Shown here: piece after piece, positions 37,340 through 42,349 of the stretch
Position numbering within the stretch: position 1 is the first letter of the stretch
Layout of the letters: each line of letters opens with the position of its first letter
Origin: Paludisphaera borealis
GTDB lineage: Bacteria > Planctomycetota > Planctomycetia > Isosphaerales > Isosphaeraceae
DNA: 64,000 bases
Direction: 5' to 3'
Assembly: GCF_001956985.1 (NCBI RefSeq)
Contig: NZ_CP019082.1
Location: 1,488,001-1,552,000, forward strand
Notes under the pieces: model-generated
The model's database searches: none
The model's input: the letters and a program-made list of their open reading frames with translations, nothing else
Told to the model about the DNA's origin: nothing
Translations under genes and position numbers: made by a program

Positions 37340-39133
37340 TTAATGTATCCAGCGGACCTCTTCAAGGTTAGGTCGAGCGGGCAGGCGAAGATCGGGGCCG
37401 AGCCGGAACTTCGGCCAGACCGGCTGAAAATGCGGCCAGTAGACCGAAAACGCCCGGCCCGTGATCAGGGCGCGCGGGACCTCCCAGCTCTCGCGGCCGG
37501 AACCGTCCCAGCCTCGTTCCGGGTCGTTGGGCGTCGTCTGATCGGCTCGCCCCCAGGCCCGGCTGTCGCGGCTCCACGGGCTGTTGTCCCCCAGCATCAT
37601 GTACCGCCCGGCCTCGATCGCGAACTCCCGGGGCGCACGCCAGTTCAGATCCGCATAGCGCCCGGGGTCGGCGAGGAGGTCGAAGAACACCCGGGGATTC
37701 CCGCCGTAATACAGCAGGAGGTCGTCGGCGTCGGGCTCGCCGGGGTTCTGGGTGTAGTAGAGGTCGCGCTTGAGCACGAGCCCGCTGACCGCAAGCTCGG
37801 CGTTCTGGACGCCGATTCGCGCCGGTTCGAGGTCGTCGACCGTCGGTCTGAGGAACGTCTCGCCGTCGGTCGACTGGTACGCGCGGCCGTCGCCGAACGG
37901 GAGTTTTCCGTCGACCCAGAGCGTGAGGCGGTCGTCGACGTTGGCGAAGACCACCTGGTAGGCGCCCTTGGCCTTGATCGGGGTGGCGGCCGGCTCGCCG
38001 AGCGGTTCATCGCCGTGGAACAGGCGGGCTTCGCCGCTCGCAAGGTCGATCTCGCAGTGATTCGGGGTTCCGGCCTCGATCAGTTCGATCCGCAGCCGGC
38101 CCGAGGCCTCGACGACGTCGATCGTCAGGGACAGGGTCAGATCGCCGACCCAATGCGGCTGGAACCAGGCCCGCGACGCGGGCCGGGGATGCTGGAGCGA
38201 TTGCGGCGTGAGGTCGGTGTTGAACGATGAGAAGTCGGTGACCAGGCTCGCCCGGGGCGGGGTCAGGAGGTCGTGCCCGGCGCGGATCGCCTCCCATTGC
38301 TCGGGGTCGGGGACGATGTGCCGGTATCGAAGTTCGCGCCAGCCTTCCGACCGGCCGGCGGCGAATGTGCCGGGCGTCGGCTCGCTCCACGAGTCGGTGA
38401 CTGAGGGGGCCCATCGCCGCCATCGGGGGTCGTCTCGCAGCGACGTCGCTCGGTGGGCGTCGTCGTAGACGGGCACCTGCACCTGAAGCTGCTGGATGGG
38501 TGGGCGATTCAGGCGTTCGCGCGGGGCGTTCTCGGCAAGATCGCGACGCCAGAGGTCGCCCTGGTGGATGCGGAGCACTTCACCCGGCATTCCCACGAGT
38601 CGCTTGATGTAGCGGACCTCGGCAGGGTCTTCCGGCAGCTTGAAGACGGTGACGTCCCACCGCTTGGGCTCGACCTTTCCCGCGGCTGGCAGGAACGGGA
38701 GTTCGGTCCCGGCCTTCACCGTATAGATGCGATCGCCCGCGAAGCTTGGCTCGCCGTCGACCTTCGCGGTGAACCGGCAGTTCTCGCAGGTGCCCCACGT
38801 CACGCGGAGCCCGGTCTTGGCGCCCATCCCGCTCGATTCGGCCTCGCAGTCGGCGTTGACCTGGTAGACGAAGCCGCACTCGGGGCAGGTGATTTCCTTG
38901 TGCCGACCCATCAGCGTCGGCGCCATCGACCCCGTGGGGATCACGAAGCCTTCCGCCTCGAAGCTCCAGATCAGGAACCCGATCAGGACGACGACGAACG
39001 ACTCGACCGACTCGCGGCGGTTCCGCCGGCTCGCGAGCCGCGCAGCCTCCGCACTCGGAGCCTGTTCGCCGGTCCGGGAAGTCGACGACGATTGGGGCGC
39101 GCGAACCGCCAGCGCTGGGGTTTCTCGTTTCAT
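37340..39133 (-). CDS. lepB: Signal peptidase I with zinc-ribbon and large beta-rich insertion
   Basis: Removes signal peptides at the outer face of the inner membrane. The catalytic Ser is in VIPTGSMAPTLMG (Ser69), the general-base Lys in RYIKRLVGMPGE (Lys177), and box E is YMMLGDNSPWSRDSRAWG (about 511-528). Two insertions enlarge the usual ~300-residue enzyme to 597: between Ser and Lys a four-Cys zinc-ribbon (CPEC at 83-86, CENC at 116-119), and between Lys and box E some 300 residues with a LamG/concanavalin-like beta pattern (LTLSLTIDVVEASGRLRIELIEAG, VVFANVDDRLTLWVDGKLPFG). One N-terminal membrane helix (about 45-60). I choose the ATG at 39133; a start at 39214 would have its AAGGA only 1 base from the ATG. 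Confidence 0.9.
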   Translation of the reverse strand: MKRETPALAVRAPQSSSTSRTGEQAPSAEAARLASRRNRRESVESFVVVLIGFLIWSFEAEGFVIPTGSMAPTLMGRHKEITCPECGFVYQVNADCEAESSGMGAKTGLRVTWGTCENCRFTAKVDGEPSFAGDRIYTVKAGTELPFLPAAGKVEPKRWDVTVFKLPEDPAEVRYIKRLVGMPGEVLRIHQGDLWRRDLAENAPRERLNRPPIQQLQVQVPVYDDAHRATSLRDDPRWRRWAPSVTDSWSEPTPGTFAAGRSEGWRELRYRHIVPDPEQWEAIRAGHDLLTPPRASLVTDFSSFNTDLTPQSLQHPRPASRAWFQPHWVGDLTLSLTIDVVEASGRLRIELIEAGTPNHCEIDLASGEARLFHGDEPLGEPAATPIKAKGAYQVVFANVDDRLTLWVDGKLPFGDGRAYQSTDGETFLRPTVDDLEPARIGVQNAELAVSGLVLKRDLYYTQNPGEPDADDLLLYYGGNPRVFFDLLADPGRYADLNWRAPREFAIEAGRYMMLGDNSPWSRDSRAWGRADQTTPNDPERGWDGSGRESWEVPRALITGRAFSVYWPHFQPVWPKFRLGPDLRLPARPNLEEVRWIH

Positions 39134-39260
39134 GGAAGTACTTCGTAAGCTCCGCGCCGAGATTTCGAGGACTTCCTGAAAGAATAGCACGACGAGCCAG
39201 GCTCGGATATCCATGTCCTTGCGCGGCCGCCCGAACCCGTTGCCTCGCCTACGGAAAGAG

Positions 39261-39334
39261 CGTCCTCGCCAGGAGTCGAACCTGGTCTACGACCTTCGCA
39301 AAGTCGCGTGCGGAATCCGTCACACTCCGAGGAC
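39261..39334 (-). tRNA. tRNA-Arg (anticodon GCG), atypical
   Basis: Last of the array. Acceptor GTCCTCG/CGAGGAC, D-stem GTGT/GCAC, anticodon stem CGACT/GGTCG with loop TTGCGAA, T-stem CCAGG/CCTGG with loop TTCGACT, discriminator G. Anticodon at 39297-39299. Odd features: position 8 is G instead of the near-invariant U, and a GCG anticodon is unusual because bacteria normally read CGC with ACG. No intrinsic terminator is seen before lepB at 39133. Confidence 0.75.
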
Positions 39335-39362
39335 ATGAATGGCGATCCAGCCGATCGCGCAG

Positions 39363-39448
39363 CGGAAGGGGCGGGAGTCGAACCCGCAAGGCTTGTGAGG
39401 CTCGCCCGTCTTCCAAACGGGTCCCGTCGCCGGTCGGGTGGCCCTTCC
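39363..39448 (-). tRNA. tRNA-Ser (anticodon GGA)
   Basis: 86 nt with a 17-nt variable arm as expected for Ser. Acceptor GGAAGGG/CCCTTCC, anticodon stem CCCGT/ACGGG with loop TTGGAAG, T-stem GCGGG/CCCGC, discriminator G. Position 8 is C, not U. Its 5' end is 7 bp after the stop of the GNAT gene, so the two share a transcript. Confidence 0.85.
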
Positions 39449-39455
39449 GAGGTCG

Positions 39456-40019
39456 TCAGAGAGATCGATCGCGGGCGCCGGAGTCCGCCTCTTCCGGTTT
39501 CGCTCCGATCCGCTTCCAGTAGAGCTTGGTTGCGGTCAGACCTCCGTGCGGCTTCAAGGCGTAGTCGGGGATCGTACCCGCCAGGACGAACCCCAGCTTC
39601 TCGTACAGCCCCGACGCTCCGTCCTCGGCGGCGGTGTCGAGCACCAGGAGCGTGCGCGCCCGCTGCGCGGCCAGATCCTCGGCCGCCCGCATCAAGGCCG
39701 TCGCTACGCCCCTGCCCCGATGGCTCGGGCGGGTCATCACCTTGGCGATCTCGGCCCGGTGCGGCTGGTTGGGCGGGCAGTTGAGCAGCAGGGTCACCGT
39801 GCCGACCAGGACCTCGCCTCCCCAGGCGCCCAGGACGATTCGTTCACCCCGGGCCGCCGCCGCCAGGGCGTCATCCCAGAAGGCTTCCGCCGTCTCCGGC
39901 TCCAGCGGGTGCATGAAGCTGACCGATCCACCATTCGCGACCACCTCGATCAGGATTTCGCACAGCATTTCGCGGATTTTCGGCGAGGCGCTCAAGGATC
40001 GGATTTCGATCTCGGACAT
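39456..40019 (-). CDS. GNAT N-acetyltransferase embedded in the tRNA array
   Basis: 187 residues starting MSEIEIRS. The acetyl-CoA binding motif A is RAEIAKVMTRPSHRGRGVATALMRAAEDLA with the R/Q-x-x-G-x-G/A pattern, followed by LLVLDTAAEDGASGLYEKLGFVLAGTIPDYALKPHGGLTATKLYWKRI. This arrangement resembles tabtoxin-resistance-type acetyltransferases, so a small-molecule or amino-acid-like substrate is plausible. It lies between tRNA-Ser(GCU) and tRNA-Ser(GGA) on the same strand and is probably processed from the same transcript or from its own promoter in the 125-bp gap upstream. Acetylation of an aminoacyl-tRNA (TacT style) is conceivable but nothing in the sequence shows it. Confidence 0.88.
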   Translation of the reverse strand: MSEIEIRSLSASPKIREMLCEILIEVVANGGSVSFMHPLEPETAEAFWDDALAAAARGERIVLGAWGGEVLVGTVTLLLNCPPNQPHRAEIAKVMTRPSHRGRGVATALMRAAEDLAAQRARTLLVLDTAAEDGASGLYEKLGFVLAGTIPDYALKPHGGLTATKLYWKRIGAKPEEADSGARDRSL

Positions 40020-40090
40020 GGCGGCTGACCCCGGGCGAGAACGGCGAGATAAGTGGAACACAGGGAGGGCTCGTTGGCCAGAGAACAGCG

Positions 40091-40123
40091 ATATATCTTG
40101 TGAAGTGGATGCATATCGTTCAA
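40091..40123 (-). promoter_or_regulatory. Possible promoter of the GNAT gene
   Basis: On the minus strand a TTGAAC (40118-40123) is followed after 17 bases by CAAGAT, then ATAT, in an AT-richer patch between tRNA-Ser(GCU) and the GNAT start. It is a weak match to the -35/-10 consensus, and the only candidate in this 125-bp gap. Confidence 0.25.
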
Positions 40124-40144
40124 GTGGTTTGGGCGTAGATTGAG

Positions 40145-40232
40145 CGGAAGGCGAGGGAGTCGAACCCTCACACCCCAGGCGAGGCGCACTCTTTAGCAAA
40201 GAGGCCCGGCGAGCCGTATCCGGCTGCCTTCC
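40145..40232 (-). tRNA. tRNA-Ser (anticodon GCU)
   Basis: 88 nt with an 18-nt variable arm. Acceptor GGAAGGC/GCCTTCC, anticodon loop TTGCTAA on a CCTCT/AGAGT stem (the first pair C27-U43 is mismatched), T-stem GAGGG/CCCTC, discriminator G. Position 8 is A and position 21 is G. Confidence 0.82.
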
Positions 40233-40258
40233 GTCCTTCATCCGAAGCAAACCCAAGT

Positions 40259-40329
40259 GGACCGGCCGGGGAATCGAACCCCGATCTCCTGGGTGCAAAC
40301 CAGGCGTCTTCCCGTTGGACCAGCCGCCC
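40259..40329 (-). tRNA. tRNA-Ala (anticodon UGC), abnormal acceptor
   Basis: 71 nt. D-arm canonical (U8, G18G19), anticodon stem CCTGG/CCAGG with loop TTTGCAC, T-stem CGGGG/CCCCG. The acceptor GGGCGGC pairs with GCCGGTC only with a G3-G70 mismatch and a G2-U71 wobble, and the discriminator reads C. The G3:U70 pair that AlaRS needs is therefore missing. Confidence 0.75.
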
Positions 40330-40348
40330 ATGGTCGAACAACTTCGAG

Positions 40349-40420
40349 TCGTCCCGGAGGGAATCGAACCCCCCTTCCCTCTTTGTAAGAGAGGAGTCGT
40401 AGCCGCTGGACCACGGGACG
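40349..40420 (-). tRNA. tRNA-Val (anticodon UAC)
   Basis: 72 nt, canonical cloverleaf: acceptor CGTCCCG/CGGGACG, U8, D-stem GTC/GAC, anticodon stem CCTCT/AGAGG with loop CTTACAA, T-stem GGGGG/CCCTC with one G-U, discriminator A. Confidence 0.93.
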
Positions 40421-40430
40421 GACGTTGGAG

Positions 40431-40504
40431 TAGCACGGGAGGGAGTCGAACCCACAAACACCAGGCTCTCGACCTGATCGCTTTGCCAGTTTGCGTACCG
40501 TGCC
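40431..40504 (-). tRNA. tRNA with Leu-type anticodon GAG on a class I body, atypical
   Basis: 74 nt. Acceptor GGCACGG/CCGTGCT, U8-A9, D-stem CGC/GCG, anticodon stem TCAGG/CCTGG, loop TCGAGAG. The anticodon reads GAG (Leu), but position 33 is C rather than U, the variable loop is only 5 nt (Leu tRNAs have a long arm), and the T-stem GTGGG/CCCTC has a U-U mismatch. The amino acid it carries cannot be inferred safely. Confidence 0.65.
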
Positions 40505-40516
40505 GTCGATTGCGAG

Positions 40517-40586
40517 TCCCAGGCCCCGGTGACGATCCGGGAGGGCCAGCCTTATGAGAGCCGGCTGGGCGCCCGCCACGCCTGGG
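40517..40586 (-). tRNA. tRNA-Met-like (anticodon CAU), divergent
   Basis: 70 nt between two ordinary-looking neighbours. Acceptor CCCAGGC/GCCTGGG, anticodon stem CGGCT/GGCTG with loop CTCATAA, T-stem CCCGG/CCGGG, discriminator A: all stems are intact. The T-loop is ATCGTCA, so the U54-A58 pair is exchanged to A54-U58 and TTC is lost. The D-arm is reduced (about 3 bp, 7-nt loop) and position 8 is G. No initiator marks (GGG/CCC anticodon stem, 1-72 mismatch). It could be elongator-Met or an Ile2-type precursor. Confidence 0.6.
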
Positions 40587-40619
40587 CAGACGTTGATGCT
40601 TCGTTGCGAAGGGAACCAG

Positions 40620-40701
40620 TGCGTCGAGCAGGACTCGAACCTGCAATGCCCGAGGACGGGTGGGTTACAGCCACCTGGGCGCTCCTTTGCCCAGCCGACG
40701 C
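40620..40701 (-). tRNA. tRNA-Tyr (anticodon GUA)
   Basis: 82 nt with the long variable arm of bacterial tRNA-Tyr. Acceptor GCGTCGG/TCGACGC (last pair G-U), D-stem GGGC/GCCC, anticodon stem GGTGG/CCACC with loop CTGTAAC, T-stem GCAGG/CCTGC, discriminator A. Position 8 is C. Confidence 0.85.
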
Positions 40702-40728
40702 GTTCTCGCGACGTCGCCTTGCGGCGAG

Positions 40729-40803
40729 CGCCCCTGGCGGGATTTGAACCCGCGGCCTCCACCTTGACAGGGTGGCGAGCACTCCAGGCTGCTCTACAAG
40801 GGC
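40729..40803 (-). tRNA. tRNA-Asp (anticodon GUC)
   Basis: 75 nt. Acceptor GCCCTTG/CAGGGGC with one wobble, U8-A9, D-stem GAGC/GCTC, anticodon stem CCACC/GGTGG with loop CTGTCAA, T-stem GCGGG/CCCGC with loop TTCAAAT, discriminator G as required by AspRS. Confidence 0.93.
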
Positions 40804-40843
40804 GTTCTTCCTTCAAATCGCGGCCGACACGCGCCGACCGCGA

Positions 40844-40917
40844 TGGCTCAGGAGGGAGTCGAACCCTCAGCATCTCTCGTTCTGAGCGAGAGTGGTCTGC
40901 CTGTTGCCTACCGAGCC
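40844..40917 (-). tRNA. tRNA with Leu-type anticodon CAG on a class I body, atypical
   Basis: 74 nt. Acceptor GGCTCGG/CTGAGCC, U8-A9, anticodon hairpin CTCTCG/CGAGAG (6 bp) with loop CTCAGAA, T-stem GAGGG/CCCTC, discriminator A. The anticodon is CAG (Leu), but the variable loop is short (about 5 nt) where a Leu tRNA needs a long arm, and the D-stem has a C-A mismatch. Confidence 0.7.
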
Positions 40918-40922
40918 GCGAG

Positions 40923-40997
40923 TTCCGGGGGCTGGAATCGAACCAGCGACCTCCACGTTCAGAGCGTGGCGTCACGACCAACCGCAACTGCCCCGGA
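40923..40997 (-). tRNA. tRNA-Gln (anticodon CUG)
   Basis: 75 nt. Acceptor TCCGGGG/CCCCGGA, anticodon stem CCACG/CGTGG with loop CTCTGAA, T-stem GCTGG/CCAGC, discriminator A. Position 8 is C and the D-loop lacks the usual A14, so the normal 8-14 tertiary pair is absent. Confidence 0.82.
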
Positions 40998-41040
40998 GTG
41001 ATTAAAATATTAAAGCATGTGGATAAATATCGGCCGTCAG
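40998..41040. other. AT-rich spacer inside the tRNA array
   Basis: 43 bp of strikingly AT-rich sequence in an otherwise GC-rich array, between the two tRNA-Gln genes. It contains a perfect 9-mer DnaA-box sequence on the minus strand (41018-41026, TTATCCACA) and -10-like TTTAAT/TATTTT strings. An internal promoter for the downstream half of the array is the simplest reading. Confidence 0.35.
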
Positions 41041-41111
41041 TTCGGGAAGGAGGATTCGAACCTCCACCGCCTGATTCAAAGTCAGGGAGCCTACCGTTAG
41101 CCGATTCCCGA
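41041..41111 (-). tRNA. tRNA-Gln (anticodon UUG)
   Basis: 71 nt, canonical: acceptor TCGGGAA/TTCCCGA, U8, A14, G18G19, anticodon stem CCTGA/TCAGG with loop CTTTGAA, T-stem GGAGG/CCTCC, discriminator A. Confidence 0.93.
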
Positions 41112-41112
41112 G

Positions 41113-41183
41113 AGTGGCCCGAGGGAGTCGAACCCTCCTGTTCGGTTTGGAAGACCGACGCCTGACCGCTCGGCCAGGGCCAC
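41113..41183 (-). tRNA. tRNA-Gly (anticodon UCC)
   Basis: 71 nt, canonical: acceptor GTGGCCC/GGGCCAC, U8, D-stem GCC/GGC, anticodon stem TCGGT/ACCGA with loop CTTCCAA, T-stem GAGGG/CCCTC, discriminator U as in bacterial Gly tRNAs. Only one base separates it from tRNA-Gln(UUG). Confidence 0.93.
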
Positions 41184-41195
41184 TTGAACATCGAG

Positions 41196-41279
41196 CGGAA
41201 GGAGAGGGAGTCGAACCCTCAAGGCTGTTCGCTCGTCCGATTTCGAATCGGGTGCCGTCGCCCATCGGCTTGCCATTCC
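41196..41279 (-). tRNA. tRNA-Ser (anticodon CGA)
   Basis: 84 nt with a 15-nt variable arm. Acceptor GGAATGG/TCCTTCC with a U5-C68 mismatch, anticodon loop TTCGAAA on CCCGA/TCGGA (first pair C-A mismatched), T-stem GAGGG/CCCTC, discriminator G. Position 8 is C. Third Ser gene of the array and the most degraded in its stems. Confidence 0.8.
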
Positions 41280-41297
41280 GTTTCGTTCCTCGATCAG

Positions 41298-41377
41298 CTC
41301 CAGGGGAGGGACTCGAACCCCCACGCCAAAGGCGCCTCATTAACAGTGAGGTGCGGCTACCATTTCGCCACCCTGGA
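41298..41377 (-). tRNA. tRNA with Asn anticodon GUU on a class II (long variable arm) body
   Basis: 80 nt. Acceptor TCCAGGG/CCCTGGA, U8, D-stem GCG/CGC, anticodon stem CCTCA/TGAGG with loop CTGTTAA, T-stem GGGGG/CCCTC, discriminator G. The variable region is a real hairpin, CGCC-TTT-GGCG. Asn tRNAs have a short variable loop, so body and anticodon disagree. Long arm plus G73 are features SerRS uses, which raises but does not show Ser charging. Confidence 0.75.
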
Positions 41378-41413
41378 CCATTTCGTCGTCGCCGAATTGC
41401 CAAAGAAACCGAG

Positions 41414-41485
41414 AGCACCGGGTGGGCCTCGAACCCACGTCGCCGCCTTACGAGAGCAGTGTCTTGCCGACTAGACCACCAGTGC
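41414..41485 (-). tRNA. tRNA-Thr (anticodon CGU)
   Basis: 72 nt. Acceptor GCACTGG/CCGGTGC with one wobble, U8, D-stem GTC/GAC, anticodon stem CTGCT/GGCGG (two wobbles) with loop CTCGTAA, T-stem GTGGG/CCCAC, discriminator U. Confidence 0.9.
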
Positions 41486-41497
41486 GAAACAGAACGG

Positions 41498-41570
41498 TGG
41501 GACCAGAGGGGCTCGAACCCTCACCCGCCTGGTTAAGAGCCAGGTGTGCTGCCGCTAACACCTTGGTCCC
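41498..41570 (-). tRNA. tRNA-Lys (anticodon CUU), copy 1
   Basis: 73 nt. Acceptor GGGACCA/TGGTCCC, anticodon stem CCTGG/CCAGG with loop CTCTTAA, T-stem GAGGG/CCCTC, discriminator A. Position 8 is A and position 14 is U, an exchange of the usual U8-A14 pair. Confidence 0.87.
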
Positions 41571-41601
41571 GCATGATCGTCGTCCCTCCCTCGAATCCGA
41601 A

Positions 41602-41672
41602 TCGGCCCGAAAGGAATCGAACCTCCGTCGCCCGGTTATCAGCCGAGTGCTCTCCCGCTGAGCTACAGGCCG
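41602..41672 (-). tRNA. tRNA-Ile (anticodon GAU)
   Basis: 71 nt with a textbook 5' half (TAGCTCAGCGGGAGAGCAC). Acceptor CGGCCTG/CGGGCCG, anticodon stem CTCGG/CCGGG with loop CTGATAA, T-stem GGAGG/CCTTT with two wobbles, discriminator A. Confidence 0.92.
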
Positions 41673-41721
41673 GTTGAAAGCATCTATGAAGGAGCGAATC
41701 AACACGCGAGCGGTTGTACAA

Positions 41722-41793
41722 TGGGGTCGGAGGGATTCGAACCCCCACCTCCCGGCTTAAGAGGCCGATGTGCGGCCGTTACACCACGACCCC
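41722..41793 (-). tRNA. tRNA-Lys (anticodon CUU), copy 2
   Basis: 72 nt, canonical core (U8, A14): acceptor GGGGTCG/CGACCCC, anticodon stem TCGGC/GCCGG with loop CTCTTAA, T-stem GGGGG/CCCTC, discriminator A. The same anticodon as copy 1 but a clearly different body, so not a recent duplicate. Confidence 0.9.
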
Positions 41794-41878
41794 GAACGTC
41801 GCGCCGAAGCACCGAGACGGGTCGAGGTTTGAAGGCTTTTTGGTCCATGACATTCTCCTGTCTCTTCTTGCGACTCAG

Positions 41879-41951
41879 TCGGGACGGCCGGGTTCGAACC
41901 GGCGATCTCCTGTTCCCAGGACAGGCGGATTACCAACTTTCCTACATCCCG
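41879..41951 (-). tRNA. tRNA-Pro (anticodon UGG)
   Basis: 73 nt. Acceptor CGGGATG/CGTCCCG, U8-A9, D-stem GGA/TCC, anticodon stem CCTGT/ACAGG with loop CCTGGGA, T-stem GCCGG/CCGGC, discriminator A. Position 33 is C instead of U. The 85-bp spacer upstream (41794-41878) holds no tRNA. Confidence 0.88.
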
Positions 41952-41995
41952 ATTGGGACGGCCTCGGCGAATCACCGAGCTGAAGACCGTCGCAG

Positions 41996-42068
41996 CACGA
42001 CCGGCAGGATTCGAACCCGCGAGACGGCGGTTTTGGAGACCGCCCGCGCTCCCAGTCGCCCCGGTCGT
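41996..42068 (-). tRNA. tRNA-Trp (anticodon CCA)
   Basis: 73 nt. Acceptor ACGACCG/CGGTCGT, anticodon stem GCGGT/ACCGC with loop CTCCAAA, T-stem GCGGG/CCTGC, discriminator G as TrpRS expects. The D-arm is short and position 8 is G. Confidence 0.85.
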
Positions 42069-42091
42069 GTCGGTTTCCATGACGCCGCAAG

Positions 42092-42163
42092 CAGCCCGTG
42101 AGGGAGTCGAACCCTCCTCTCCGCCTTGAAAGAGCGGTATCCTCTCCGCTAGACGAACAGGCC
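42092..42163 (-). tRNA. tRNA-Glu (anticodon UUC)
   Basis: 72 nt with a typical Glu 5' half (TCGTCTAGCGGAGAGGAT). Acceptor GGCCTGT/ACGGGCT with wobbles, anticodon stem CCGCT/GGCGG with loop CTTTCAA, T-stem GAGGG/CCCTC, discriminator G. Confidence 0.93.
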
Positions 42164-42204
42164 GTCGGTTCGGTTCGGCGCGGACGATGGCCGTGGCCGA
42201 CCAG

Positions 42205-42276
42205 TGGGCCGGGTGGCGCTCGAATCCACCTCTCCACCTTTTCAGAGTGGCGCTAGACCGTCTCAGCTACCGGCCC
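42205..42276 (-). tRNA. tRNA-Phe (anticodon GAA), first gene of the array
   Basis: 72 nt. Acceptor GGGCCGG/CCGGCCC, U8-A9, D-stem GCT/AGC, anticodon stem CCACT/GGTGG with loop CTGAAAA, T-stem GTGGA/GCCAC with an A53-G61 mismatch next to the loop, discriminator A. Its 5' end is 9 bp downstream of the U-tract of the terminator at 42286-42311. Confidence 0.9.
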
Positions 42277-42285
42277 GTAAACACA

Positions 42286-42311
42286 AAAAGCCCGGCGTCG
42301 CGACGCCGGGC
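42286..42311 (-). terminator. Intrinsic terminator between the 38-codon ORF and the tRNA array
   Basis: A perfect 22-bp palindrome GCCCGGCGTCG/CGACGCCGGGC (42290-42311) read on the minus strand is followed directly by TTTTTGTGTTT. It ends 38 bp after the stop of the small ORF and 9 bp before tRNA-Phe, so any promoter for the array must overlap it, or transcription must read through. Confidence 0.88.
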
Positions 42312-42349
42312 CTCGATGGGTTCCCTGGCAGAGGAATCCCGATCGGGCG

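Noticed and set aside
39134-39214. An earlier lepB start at 39214
   Set aside because: The AAGGA would be only 1 base from the ATG, and the extra 27 residues add a second hydrophobic stretch not typical of the family.
40517-40586. Initiator tRNA-Met
   Set aside because: The three G-C pairs of the anticodon stem and the 1-72 mismatch of initiators are absent.
40998-41040. A replication origin suggested by the DnaA-box 9-mer and AT-rich spacer
   Set aside because: Only one box, no cluster, no dnaA/dnaN/gyr genes and no repeat array; kept only as a minor observation.
40238-42101. Open frames crossing the tRNA array, up to 317 codons
   Set aside because: They read through stable tRNA genes; the products are repeats of translated T-loop sequence.
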